Below are positions 35,654-47,610 of a stretch of 64,000 bases of DNA, piece by piece. Where the stretch lies: positions 7,083,001 to 7,147,000 of the forward strand of contig NC_134442.1 of assembly GCF_030867145.1 (NCBI RefSeq), given 5' to 3'. How positions within the stretch are numbered: position 1 is the stretch's first letter; every line of letters begins with the position of its first letter. This DNA is from Opisthocomus hoazin. Its lineage: Eukaryota; Chordata; Aves; Opisthocomiformes; Opisthocomidae. The notes under the pieces were generated by a model, which saw only the letters and a program-made list of their open reading frames with translations, searched no databases and was not told the DNA's origin. A program made the translations under genes and the position numbers.

Positions 35654-36059
35654 CAGGGCAGACACTGGACGGCAGCCACGTCCTGCCCCTCCTCACCACC
35701 CTGCAGGCTGCTGCGGGGTCGCTGGGGCTGCGCGGAGGGGATGTGGGGGAGCCGATGGCCCCAGGGCAAGCATCACCCCCACCCAGCCTTGTCCACCCCA
35801 CCGCCACCCCGGCGGCCTCACCATCATGGAGACGGGGGGTTCCAGAACACGGGGACAGCTGGGGGGTGCAGAGGAGACAGAGAGGAGCGCTGCAAGGGGG
35901 GAGGAGGGGCCCTGGGCCTGGTCCAGGGGCTGCTCGGCCTCGGGGAACGCCCCACAGGAGCCATGGTGAAGCTGGGCCTGGCTGCAATCGGGGCCCGCCT
36001 CCTTCCCATGTAGTCTTGGCCGGCAGAGGTCGGGAGGGCTGTCAGTCTCCTCCCCTGAG
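35654..36059 (-). other. GC-rich segment with candidate start exon, unit I
   Basis: On the minus strand ATGATG (35827-35822) abuts a GTGAGG donor, and the CCAAT array lies just upstream. Other ATGs with fair context occur on both strands (35.95-35.97 kb) but their frames change between copies, so I do not call them. CpG content looks high, in line with a promoter region. No family is recognised. Confidence 0.25.
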
Positions 36060-36625
36060 GTGCTGCTGCCTCTGATTGGCCCCCTTGTGGTCAGGCTGCT
36101 GGGTTACAGTGCCTGCCCTTCACCTGAGGGAATGACCTGCCATTGGCTGCCAGGGCTGTCACTCTGCCCAGATGCAATGCCCACCCGCCCCTGAGGTGCT
36201 GCTGCCTCTGATTGGACCCCAGGTGGTCAGGCTGCTGGGCTGCAGTGCCTGCCCTTCACCTGAAGTGATGACCTGCCATTGGCTGACAGTGCTGTCATTC
36301 TGCCCAGATGCAGTGCCCACCCTCCCCTGAGGTGACGCTGCCTCTGATTGGCCCCCTTGTGGTCAGGCTGCTGGGTTACAGTGCCTGCCCTTCACCTGAG
36401 GGAATGACCTGCCATTGGCTGCCAGGGCTGTCACTCTGCCCAGATGCAATGCCCACCCGCCCCTGAGGTGCTGCTGCCTCTGATTGGACCCCAGGTGGTC
36501 AGGCTGCTGGGCTGCAGTGCCTGCCCTTCACCTGAAGTGATGACCTGCCATTGGCTGACAGTGCTGTCACTCTGCCCAGATGCAGTGCCCACCCTCCCCT
36601 GAGGTGCTGCTCTCCGCTATTGGCT
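36060..36625 (-). promoter_or_regulatory. Array of nine evenly spaced CCAAT boxes (136-bp tandem repeat), unit I
   Basis: ATTGG on the plus strand (CCAAT on the minus strand) starts at 36075, 36142, 36211, 36278, 36347, 36414, 36483, 36550 and 36619. Spacing alternates strictly 67 and 69 bp. The repeat is a dimer of two ~68-bp halves (CCTCTGATTGG... and CTGCCATTGG...), each with one box. CCAAT boxes are bound by NF-Y, and all nine point towards the candidate exon at 35.83 kb. Whether this is a promoter or a plain minisatellite is open. Confidence 0.55.
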
Positions 36626-36629
36626 GCCT

Positions 36630-37640
36630 GAGGGGCCGCTCTCCCCTCCGCCGGTGCCTGCCCTGCTCCCAGGCGATGTGGTGATGAACTCCACAGGGTG
36701 GGCTGGGTGCTCGCGGTGACCCTGTGGGCACGGCAGAGCAGGGAGCTTCCGCTGGGGAGGCAGTGGCAGCCATCGCCCCGTCCAACCGCCCGCCCTGCAG
36801 GGCTGGCCCGGCCTGACAGCAGAGCATGGAGGGCACTGCCCAAAGGGCTCCTGGGCACGGACAGGCCGGGGGCACCGACCGCCTCTCAGGCAGCCTGTCC
36901 CAGCGCCCGGCCGCCCTCTCGGTGCAGAAACGGATCCTTGAGCCCAGCTGAACCCGCCCTGACGCAGCTCTGGGCCGTTCCCACGCATCCTGTCCCTGGA
37001 CCCCAGCAGCAGAGCTCAGCACCTCCTTCTCACGTCCCCTCCTGGGGAAGCTGTGGAGAGCGGTGAAGTGGGACAGGGAAATACGCGGCTGTGGGCAAGA
37101 ACAGACAGGTTGGGGCCCCAAAAATGAGGATTTTGGCCCTGAAAATGAGGCTTTGCAGGTGAGGACTCTGGACTGAGGCACAGGGAACCTTCCCCCGGCT
37201 CAGGGCAAGGCTGCGCCAGCCCAGAGCACGCAGGAGGTGGCCACCTCTGCACCGCGGCACGAGTGGCGACTCGCCGGCTTGGCAGGGCGCGGGGCCTTTC
37301 CATGCCCGGGGGTGTCTGGGGAGGGGGCAGGCTGCCTAAAGCGTCTCCCCTCCTCCTCCCCTCCAGGTCTCTGTGCTCCAGCGGGGCAGCTGGGGCTCTG
37401 CTGTAAGGACACCCGGGGTCAGCATGCGCTGTGCTGCCTTGGGCTGCTGGGAAGGGATGGCATTGGGATGCTCCCCGGGCAACCCTGCTTCCCCCGGGGG
37501 CTGCCATTTCCCATTTTCCCACCCAGCTGCCAGGCAGCCATGCTGCTGTCGGAGGGGCAGGCTCTGCTCCAGGCCCCGGCTGAGGTGAGGCTGACACTGC
37601 CCTACCAAAGCCCTCCTGCTACACAGCTGTGGGATTCTGG
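36630..37640 (+). other. GC-rich DNA with weak exon-like signals, unit I
   Basis: Three short plus-strand stretches have paired splice consensus: after CCCTCCAG near 37369 ending at GCT|GTAAGG, after CAGCTGCCAG near 37535 ending at GAG|GTGAGG, and after TACACAG near 37627 ending at AAG|GTGAGC. They code only 12, 17 and about 7 residues and match no family I know. Nothing else is recognised. The following 37641-38116 is ordinary lower-GC DNA with no gene seen. Confidence 0.15.
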
Positions 37641-38134
37641 GAGAAGGTGAGCACACAGGGTGTGTGCAAAGCAGTAACATTTGAGCACCTGCTTCTTGTC
37701 AGCATCCACACCTTCCCGAGCTCACACTCCTTCTGTCTCCTCCTCTGGTGATATTTCCACATTTCTTCTCTCAGTCTAGGTTTCTCCTGGAGAAGAGAGG
37801 TTGTACAATATGTTGGAAATACCTGTGGTTGTGCCACCCCTACACAAAGAAAAACTTTTTCTTCACGATTCAGGAGCTTAGCCCAGACGTATCAAGCACA
37901 TTACCCAGGACTAGGAGCCAGGAGATTCCAGAAGCTGAGTTTCAGCTCTAGAGAAGAGTTGTTTTGTGATCTGGGATGACCCCACCTTCCTCCATCACTT
38001 TCTCTGTTGGCCAAATGACCAGTGAAACGCCGGCCTGCCTGAGGTGAAGCTGAAGGACTTGTTTCTCTTGGTAACGGCTTGGGCTGGCAGAAGTCACTCT
38101 GTGCCTGCCAAACAAGTCCCTTTTGGGAACTCAC

Positions 38135-38934
38135 CTCTTGCAGTCGTGGAACCCCAGCCACTGACGTAGCAGCTTCTCAGCTGCGACACTCTCAGCCAGG
38201 CGTCGGGCACACAGGCAAGCTGCACGTAGTAGCCGCACAGGACAGGCTGGTCCAATTCCAGCAAGGCAATGTCGTTCCTCTGCGTGATGTTGTAGTAGTG
38301 CTCGTGAACCAGTAGCCGCTTAATAGTGCGCACTTGGGTCTCAGGGCCCAGCTGAGTCAAGTGGCTGGCCCCGATCACCACGTGCCACATGGTGATGTGC
38401 CTGCAAGGCAGGTGGAGAGAGGGGTCAGAGGGAGCGCAGCCCCGTGCTGCAAGCAGCCCAGCAGTTGCCTGCCTTCTGCTGCACAGGGCAGATAGGAAGG
38501 CAGGGCTACAGAGGGTGCGACTGCCCTAGCACGCCTTGGGCACAAGGAGTCTCGGGCGGGAGGCTGCTAGGAAGCCGTGGCGTGAGCCCAGCCCTCTCGC
38601 GAGCAGTCTCTCAGCTGGGCTTGGCAGTGCCCAGGCACTGGGCGTGCTGCAGGGAAGCGGGATGGCGCTAGCACGTGCTGCTGTGGAGCGGGCACGTGCT
38701 AGTGCTGTGGGGCTGTTCCCTGGTCCTCCTTACCCGGGCGTGATGAAGCAGTGGGCTGCTGTCAGCACCCACTGTGGGCTGATGAGCGACCCTCCGCAGA
38801 CATGCGCCATGCCTCCTATGATGGGCTTCTGGATGCTGACGATCCAGGGCCAGGCCCCTAGCTGGGCATCGGTGCCACCCACGACGCGTGACATGCCGTA
38901 GTAAGAATCCATGGGCCGGTGCCTGCAGGTCCCT
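38135..38934 (-). pseudogene. Acrosin fragment, copy 6 (exons 3 and 2 only)
   Basis: Exon 3 (38135-38400) and exon 2 (38734-38934) are both open and keep their splice sites. Homology to the acrosin unit runs only from about 38117 to 39022, so exons 1, 4 and 5 are absent. The fragment would encode the activation site, His and Asp of the triad but not the catalytic Ser. In exon 2 the GTG codon of VDSYYG is ATG here. It shares the GATGAGCGACC variant with copy 5, which suggests copy 5 or its edge of the array as the source. Confidence 0.85.
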
Positions 38935-39360
38935 CTGTAAGCAGAAACTCATGAATGTCCTGCTCGGTGGCTTGCTGCTGTTCAGGCTGCAGGTCAGCCC
39001 CCTTCCCCCCCACCAGGCGCTGCCCAGCTCCAGGCCTGCAGCTCTGCACTGGTCCCGGGGCAGATGTCTCCAGCCCGGGGGTCTCCAGGGCCAGCCCGTG
39101 CCCCATCGCTCAGCACCCCACGCCTGTCCCCCTCTTCCCGCACCCTCTGCCCCCACGTCTCGGGGCGCTGCTCCCCGACCAGCCTGCACTGCTGGGCGCA
39201 GCCTCGCGACGGTGGCACCCAAAACCCTGCTCCTGCACAGAGTCACGACGTGGTGCTGCTCTCTGCACCAGCCCAGGGTCGCACCCTGCCCCAGCAGAGC
39301 CCCAACAAGTGCAGCCAGGGGAAGCGCAGAGTCCTGGCCCTGGGGAGGTCACTACCAATA

Positions 39361-40192
39361 GAGCTTTGGATCCTAAAAAGATGCTTTCTGCTCTGAAAGT
39401 GAGGGTTTAAACCCTAACAAGGGAACGGTGTGCCCTAAGAAAGTCTATGGCTAATAAAAGACAGCTTTGGACCCCAAAAAATGAGGATTTCCGCCCTGCA
39501 AATAAGGCTCTGGGATCTAAAATGGATGGAGAGTGTCTACAAATGACGCTTTGGGCCCTGCAAAGGAGGGGAACCTCTTGGTTCCTCTGTTGCCCCATAA
39601 AACGAAACACTCCAGTGCAGGCCTAGAGCTGTAAGAGGGGTTTGGCCCTAGAAGTGAGACTTTGGACTCTCCAAAAAAGAGTTTGGGCCTGAAGCATGGG
39701 GCGTTGGGATGTGAAAATAAGGCTTTGGAAATGAAAATGAGATGCTGAACCCTCAAATCAGGACTTTTGCCCTCACATGATGTTTTGGTGCCAAAAGCTA
39801 GGGCTCTGTATGCTAAAAACAGGTCTTTGGAGCCTCCAAATGAGGCTTCGGTCATTAAACAAGTGAGGCTTTGTACCCAAAATGAGCAGTTTGGATGCTA
39901 AAATGAGGCTTTGGACCCTCCAGCTTGCCGACTGGATCCTCTAAGTCAGGCTATGGATCCAGATAATGAGGCTTTGGTGCCATGAAAGGAGACTTTAGAC
40001 CCTACAAATAAGGCTTTGGACTCTAAAAAGGAGCCCTTTGACACTCAAATCAGACTTTGGGCCTTCAAGAGAATGCTTTGGTCCCTTAAAAGGAGTCTGT
40101 GAATTGTAAAAGCGAAGCTTGCAACTTATCAATGAGGGTTTGACCCTGCAAAGGAGGGTTTGGACCCTAAAAAAAGGCTTTGTGCCCTCCAG
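39361..40192 (+). repeat. Degenerate ~21-bp minisatellite, block A of unit II
   Basis: Copy of 26753-27584 at an offset of 12,608 bp with few changes. Confidence 0.8.
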
Positions 40193-41089
40193 ATGGTGCT
40201 ATCACCATCGACCTCTTGTAGGACAGAAAGAGGTCTTGTGAGGCAGCAGTTGCGTCCCACTGTGCAGGCTTTGAGCCAGCCCTGGGGACTCAGCTGACCA
40301 GCAGGTTGTCACTGGAGGACACTGGGGCTGCAAGGGTACGCATTTCCCAGCCATCACTTAGCTGCAGGGAGATCTGCTTTGACGGCCCCAGGCCAGAAGG
40401 ACACGCACTGCACAGGCGGGCATTCACAGAGGCGTCTCTTGGACTTGCCAGGGCAGGAATCACCGAGGGCAGAGGACAACAGCCCAAGAGCAGGGAAGTG
40501 CTGGCCTGTTTTTCAAGCCAAGGCGGCAAATTCACCTGCAGGGGCTCTCCTGAGCAGCGGCACAAGTGCCAGCTGGCTGAAAGCATGCACAGCTCGCTCA
40601 AGGGCTGGGCTGAGTGCTTCGTGCCCCACTAACGCAGGGCAAAAACAAAGCGTGCTCACCTCGCCTGAACGAGCGGCTGCAGAGCTGTCACTCCCCGGGT
40701 CCAGGCGGGATCTCCACGTGTGCCCTGGGACACCCACGGGTGCGTACGCTGGAGCCGCACACTTCCCATGCCTGGTGACGGAGGGCTCCACGCACGCCGG
40801 AGGAGCTGGAGAGCAGCAAGGCAGACGCTCAGTGCCCTCAGCACCAGGGCCGAGCCCTGCTCTCGCAGCAGGACGGGGCAGAGCCATCTCCCCGTTCCCC
40901 TGGGCAGCTGTCCCCAGCGCTCCACAGGAAAACTGCCAGGGCGGTGTGTTAGGGGTTGGAAGGGACCTCTGTGGGTCATCGCGTGGGCAGCGGTGTGCAG
41001 AGCAACGGCGGGCTGAGGGCAGCCGAGGCAGGAGAGCAGCCTTGCGCTCAGTGGGACCAGGCTGCTCTCTGCTCTGCCACCAAAGCTAA

Positions 41090-41954
41090 GACTTTGGAAA
41101 GTCAAAATGATGCTTTGGATGCTAGAAATATAGCTCTGGAGCCTAAAAAGAGGCTTTCTGCCTCCAAAATGAGAGTTAGGACCCTCAAAATGGAACTGTG
41201 GGCCCTAAAAGAAGGTTGTGAGTGATAAAAGACAGGTTTGGATCCCATAAACGAGGGCTTCAGCCCTGAAAATGGGGCTCTGGGCACTCCAAAGGATAGG
41301 CTAGATGCTACAAGGGACGCTTTAGACCCTGAAAAGGAGGGGAACGACTTGGTTCCTCCATGGCCTCCAGAAATGGAGATTTCGTCCCAAATAGAGGGCT
41401 CTGGGCACTCCAGTGGAGGCTTTCAGGTGTAAAAGAGGGCTTGGGACCCTTCAAAGTAGAGTTTAGACCCGCCAAAGGATAGCTTGGGGCTTAAGAATGC
41501 AACATTGGGCCCTGAAAATGGGGCTTTGGAAATTACATTGAGGCATTGAACCCTGAACTTCTGATGGTTTTAAGCCCTGAAGTGATGCTTTGGGTTTGAA
41601 AATCAGGGCTTTGTACTGTTGAAATGGGATTTTAGACCCTCAGAATGAAGCTTGGGACATCAAACAAACAAGGCTTCTAAGTCTAAAGGAGCAGTTTTGA
41701 TTCTACATGGAGGCTTTGGCTCCTGAAAAGCAGGGTTTTGAAGATAAAGATGAGGGTTGAGACCTCAAATGGAGACTTTGGACCCTATAAACAATGCTTT
41801 GGACTCTGAAAAGGAGGCTCTGCACCTTCAAAATGATGCTATGAGCCCTGGGTTTGGAACTTAGAAATGAGGGTTTGTACCCTGAAAAGGAGGCTTTGGG
41901 TCCTAAAAAGAAGGCATTAAAACCTACAATAAAAGTTTGGACACTAAAGATGAG
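41090..41954 (+). repeat. Degenerate ~21-bp minisatellite, block B of unit II
   Basis: Copy of 28481-29345 at an offset of 12,609 bp. Confidence 0.8.
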
Positions 41955-42007
41955 TCCTGGAGACCAAGCGCCACCCCCACCCCGTCCCTTGGCAATGACA
42001 GACTCAC

Positions 42008-42178
42008 AGCTGAGGATGGTGGCCCTCTTGCAGGGGCGGGCGCTGGCGGCGGCGGGGCAGAGAGCGGTGCAGAGGAGGTGCAGGCGGCCTCGCTGTCGCA
42101 GCCCTCGTGGAGGCAGCGGCAGGTCTGGCCCCGTCTCAGCAGGGCGGGCAGCGTCAGGAAGGAGATGATGTGCAGGAG
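42008..42178 (-). other. Candidate exon of an unrecognised minus-strand gene (unit II)
   Basis: Unchanged copy of the 57-codon open segment at 29399-29569, with the same acceptor and GTGAGT donor. The matching ATGATG|GTGAGG lies downstream of the retrovirus near 48.43 kb. Confidence 0.25.
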
Positions 42179-42267
42179 CTGTGGGGATGGGGGAGAGCAT
42201 CAGCCCTGGGACGCCCCTGCTTCGGGGGGCAGACCCCAGCCCCACATCCCCCCCGTCCTCGCCACCT

Positions 42268-42917
42268 TGTAACCACAGTGATGGAATTAGTTAATCATAA
42301 AGCACGAACAATGCTGCTATGTCTCTTGTACAGCCCTACCCATCTGAACATTAGGTCTGGGAACAGAGGGTTTAGTCCCTAGGTAATCATTAACGTTAAA
42401 CAATAATGGTGAAGGGGATTTTTTTAATAGAAATAGCGTTACCAAATGATTGCAGGTGTATTTGTGGTACCTATCTATTGTGTGAATTAATTGAAGCAAA
42501 AAGTCATACATCTCCCCCCAAAGAAGGTAGTTTCAATTAAAACCAGCAGGTGCCTAGAACTGGTCAAGACGACCCGTGCCGCAGGGACAAGAGCCAGAAG
42601 AGGACTGAGTTTGCGCAGAAACTGTGACGAAGAGGATAAGCCTTCATCTTAGGACCCCTGACGACCACCACTAGGAGGCACTGCGCAAGTGCGGGTGGGA
42701 GGAGTGTATGAAAATGAACTGATTTGACTATGAAAGAAAGGGCTTATGTAATCAGATGAATATGTATATTTTGATCTATATAAACTGCACGGAAAGGGTA
42801 TGGGGTATGCACGTTCGGCGGAATTATCCCCCGTGCATCCGACGTCGCAATAAAGAATGCCTGCCTTTTAACACTACATTGGTGTGACGAGGTTTTATTC
42901 CCGGATTTTCGGTGACA
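42268..42917 (+). repeat. 5' LTR of retrovirus copy II
   Basis: Carries four variants shared with the 5' LTR of copy III (for example CAAGACGACCC and TGTGACGAAG) that are absent from all 3' LTRs and from the 5' LTR of copy I. Confidence 0.9.
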
Positions 42918-45900
42918 GTTTCTGGCGACCCAGATGGGACCCTGCTTGTGAATACCGACGGATCCGCGGGATCACGGGACCTCCAGCCGGCATCGAGGGA
43001 TTCTCGAGGAGAACCTCTGATCCCCGGACCGAAGGATTCCAAGTAAGTCCCCTGGAATTTAATTAAGGCATTCTTTAGGTATAATATACGCCTGCTCGTA
43101 AATCGTGGTGAAAACCTCGTAGAGTTGGGCTGAAAGGTACCTTTGTGGAAAGTCTCTGCTCGGTGAAAGCCGGTGGAGCGGGGCCCAAGGGGGAGGTCTT
43201 CAACAGGGGGTTGAAGTCTCCAGGATCTCAGCAGGGGGCTGGGATCCCAAAAGGGAGCTCCAACAAGGGTTGGGGTCCCTCTGATTAGTGTTTGTGATAT
43301 AGTGCACAATCACTACCACTGGTCATTTGAAGGATGGGCACCTTTCCGAGTAAAAGACCCATGCCAAGGGACACGCCTTTGGGATGTATTTTAAAGCACT
43401 GGAAAGAACTGGGGGGGGGCCCTTTAACTCGGAAGCAGTTAATTGAGTATTGTAATCATCGGTGGCCGTTATATACTCTAGATGACGGGGAGAAGTGGCC
43501 GGAGGATGGGACACTGTGTTATAATACCATTTTGCAATTAATGTTGTTTTGTAAAAGGGAAAATAAATAGAAAAAAATGACATATGTAGATTTGTTTTTC
43601 TCGTTAAGAAATCATTCGAAATGGCAAAGGCAGTGTAGGATACATCCGCGCGGTTCTATGGTAATGGCTTTAAAGAAAGGAAACTGCGAAAAGGGTTCAA
43701 AGAAATGTTGCGTCGCTTGTAGTGTTGGCAAAGAGTGTTTGAAATATGAGCCTGAGGAGGATGATGTTGAATTAATAGTGGCACCGCATCGGAGATGGGG
43801 GGATAATTAGGAAGAGGAATCCGAGATCGTTAGCCCTTCCACCTCCCCTCTGGGGGAGGGTGCGAGAGGATTTAGCCCGGTTTCGGGAAGGACACAGGGA
43901 AGGACGGGGCGGGGGGGGGGGTACCAGAATCGGCTTCTCCCCTCCAAGCCCCTCTCTGAAAAGACAGAGAATGAGGAAGTAAAATTTTTAATAAATACAA
44001 GAACCACTTATTTGGTATTAAACACATGTAAAGGGAAATATAGTCATAAATCTGTAGATGTTGTTGGTGCGACAGGGTAAAAAGAAAATTAACCTTTCTT
44101 AGAGCTGTTGAAATTAAGAAAACAGTGGGTAACTCACCAGTTTCTATATATGCCTGAATGTCCGTTGCCTTTGTTAAGACAAGATTTATTAAGCAAATTA
44201 GAGGCACAAATAACTTTAAAAAAAAATGAAAAAATTAAATTATTGATACCAGAATCAAAAGCCGTAGAGGCAAGGGTGTTTGTGTTACAGGATTCTTTTA
44301 AGGAGGAACAAATTCCAGAAGAGGTGGAAAACGCAGTAATCCTGCTTGGTTTAGGCAAATGAAGTTCCGGGACAGTCCAAATTGGCAGAACTGGTAAAAG
44401 TGACCTTAAAACCTGGATCCAAACCGGTAAGACAAAAATAACATCCTACTAAGTGGGAGGCACGAAAAGAATTAAAGGGGTTAATCATGAAATTTTTGGA
44501 ATATAGGCTTTTGGTAGAATGCGAGTCAAAATACAACACACCTATACTACCGGTAAAGAAACCTGGAGGACGAGAATATCGACTAGTCCAGGATCTAAGA
44601 GCTATAAATCAAATAGTTCAAGATATACACCCAGTAGTGGCCAATCCCTATACTTTATTGACATCCCTGAAAGAGGAGCATAAATGGTTTACTGTACTAG
44701 ATTTAAAGAATACCTTCTTTTGCATACCTCTGGATGCACAAAGTCAAAGCATATTTGCTTTTGAATGGAAGAGCCCTGCAACAGAACGAAAGATACAACT
44801 GACATGGACTATACTTCCACAAGGATTTAAAAATAGCCCCACAATATTTGGAAAACTGTTTGTCCATAAAAGACAACATCTGGTCCTTAGAGTGCTGGCA
44901 CAACGTCTGGGATCCTGGAAGCAGCCAGTAGGATACCTCTCTAAACAACTTGACAACGTGAGTAAAGGATGGCCGGGATGTTTGCGCGCCGTGGCAGCGA
45001 CGGTATTGCTGATTCAGGAAGGTCGAAAATTGACTATGGGCCAAAAGATGGTGGTGTATGTACCACACATGGTGGTAACTGTTCTAGAACAAAAGGGGGG
45101 TCATTGGCTGTCCCCCAGCAGAATGCTAAAATATCAGGTTGTCTTGCCAGAGCAGGATGATGTGGAACTAAAAACCACAACCATCGTAAATCCAGCAATG
45201 TTCCTGTCAACGAAAAATCCAACAGAAAATCTAGAACATGACTGCCTGCTAACTGTTGAACAAGTCTATTCCAGCAGACCGGACCTGAGGGATGAGCCTC
45301 TGGAAAATCCTGATTTCGAATTGTTCACGGATGGAAGCAGCTTTGTGAAAGAAGAAAGACGAACGGCCGGATACGCTGTTGTCACCACCACCGAGGTACT
45401 GGAGTCAGGAACGCTACCTGCAAATACCTCGGCACAGAAAGCAGAACTGGTGGCATTGAGGCAAGCCTTGCGAATGGCAGAAGAAAAAAGGGTAAATATA
45501 TGGACTGACTCTAAATATGCATTTGGTGTAATTCATGCTCATGAAGCCATCTGGAAAGAAAGAGGACTGCTCTCAGCCCAAGGTTCATCGATAAAACATA
45601 AAGAAAAAATCCTTCAGCTCCTCGAAGAGGCGCAGAAACCAAAGAAAGTGGCAGTGATGCACTGCAAGGCTCATCAATTTGGTCGGACAACTATAAACAT
45701 AAGTAATCGATTGGCAGACAAAACAACAAAAGAGACTGCTAAACAAAGTATCTTTGCACTAATACCAGTAAAACAAATAAAAATCCCAAATCTGAAACAA
45801 AATACAGTAAATTGGATGAACAATTGACAGAACAATTAAAGGCATCACAAAATACAGAAGAGTGGTGGGTAACACCAAAAAAGCAGATAACAATAACCCC

Positions 45901-47610
45901 GCAAGTCATGATAGAACTTGCGAAAAAAAACATACACAGACACATTGGGGTGTAGATGCTATAATCTCGAGCCTAAAATCATCTGCAGTGTGTGTAGGAA
46001 TGACAGAAGTAATGAAATCTATAATAACTAAGTGTCCAATTTGTCTCAAAAATAATCCTTTAAATCGGAAAAGAGCACCCCTAGGAATAACAAAACAGGA
46101 TAACACCCCAGAAAATTATTGACAAGTTGATTTTTCTGAACCGCCCAGGCAGAATGGATTCAAGTATCTATTAGTATTAATTAATACTTTTTCTGGATGG
46201 CTGGAAGCCTTTCCTTGTCACACCAACAAAGCGAAAAAAGTAGTTAAAATATTGTTAAAAAAAATAATACCAAGGTTTAGGGTACCAATTGGCATGTCTT
46301 CCGATAGGGGACCACATTTTGTAACAAAAATAGTTCAGCAAGTAAATAAAATTTTAAGAATAAATTAAGATTTACATACCCCCTGGAGGCCACAATCAAG
46401 TGGGAAAATTGAAAGAATAAACCAAACATTAAAAAGACAAATAAATAAAATTTGTCAAAAAGTGTCTTTAAAATGGCCACAAGCTTTACCATTAGCACTT
46501 CTGAGAATCAGAATCCAACCAAGATCTAAAGATGGTGTAAGTCCATACGAAATTTTGTATGGCAAACCTTATCAGACTCCTTTAATCCCAGGGGATATAA
46601 AAATAACAAGGGAAACAGATTTAAAAATGTATTTGGTTTCTTTAGGAAAAACACTTGAAGCACTCCGAAAATACATTGTGCTGACCAAATCGCTTGCTTT
46701 GGATACCCCTGTGCATCAGTATCAACCAGGTGATTTCATGTACATAAGAACTTGGAACTCTGAACCACTGCAAAAAAAGTGGAAAGAACCTTTTCAGGTA
46801 CTGTTAACAACTTACACTGCAATCAAAGTAGAAGGGGTGGAACCGTAGATACACTACACTCGAGTGAAGAAGGCCCCTTCGTGGAGAGTCATCAATAGAG
46901 ATCCAGAGACTGCAAAACTGACTTTGAAATATATCTAAAAAGAGTAGTTATTACTGTAAAATGCGAGGAGACTGTATCTCGATCTGAAAACTGATGATAC
47001 TAAGAACACTGTTCAGTGTATTAGAAGTAAGAACAAAAAACATTAATTCACTGCCAATAAAAGCAAAACAATTAATATACCTCCTAAGGAGGACTCCAGA
47101 AAAAATTTGATGATCGGGCTTATAGAAGAATTTGCAAATTTACAAAATGTGACCCAAATAACTACATGTCTTCCAATCCCAAGGGCGGTAGGAAAATCAG
47201 TCCCATGAAGAAATTCAACAAGACATGCAAGAAAATTGGCTTGATAAAATTTTTAATGGATTCAGGTGGAATATTAGTTCTTGGGTCAAATCTTTAGTCG
47301 GTACCGGACTGCTTTTACTGGTAGTAGTTTTAATAATAATACTGCTCATTTATTATTGTCTAAAAAAGGAACTCACCAACAGAACAGCTTTTAATCAAAT
47401 GATTATTCAGGCTATTGCAAGAAGACAAAACCTTAGTGAGTCGGTTGTAACACTTCCACCACCCTATAGCGAAACAAGTGGACTATAAGTGTAGTGTTGT
47501 AATTTTGAAAAGTATATTTTAATAGTATTTAATCATTATATGATCAAAAAAAAATTTAATTCTGGAAGTATTGAAAAGATAATTATTTCAAAACTTCCAA
47601 AGGGGGGAAA

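Larger units (their letters stand above)
26463..39070. repeat. 12.6-kb unit I
   Basis: Offset to unit II is 12,608-12,611 bp. Contents in order: GC-rich DNA (26463-26750, no gene recognised), ~21-bp minisatellite block A, GC-rich DNA (27585-28480) with exon-like stretches, minisatellite block B, a GC-rich exon-like segment, endogenous retrovirus, GC-rich DNA, CCAAT-box array, GC-rich DNA (36630-37640), about 0.47 kb of plain DNA (37641-38116), and acrosin exons 3 and 2. The joint with acrosin intron 1 is at about 39022, followed by about 50 bp not present in unit I's left end. Confidence 0.88.

Noticed and set aside
36499-37597. Several overlapping open frames of 100-200 codons on both strands in 36.5-37.6 kb and its copies
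   Set aside because: They are mutually overlapping, shift with CCAAT repeat number in unit III and have no family motifs; GC-rich low-stop DNA explains them.
37369-37640. Three tiny plus-strand exon-like pieces with good splice consensus
   Set aside because: Together they code fewer than 40 residues and match nothing; splice-like motifs are frequent in such DNA. Kept only as a note.
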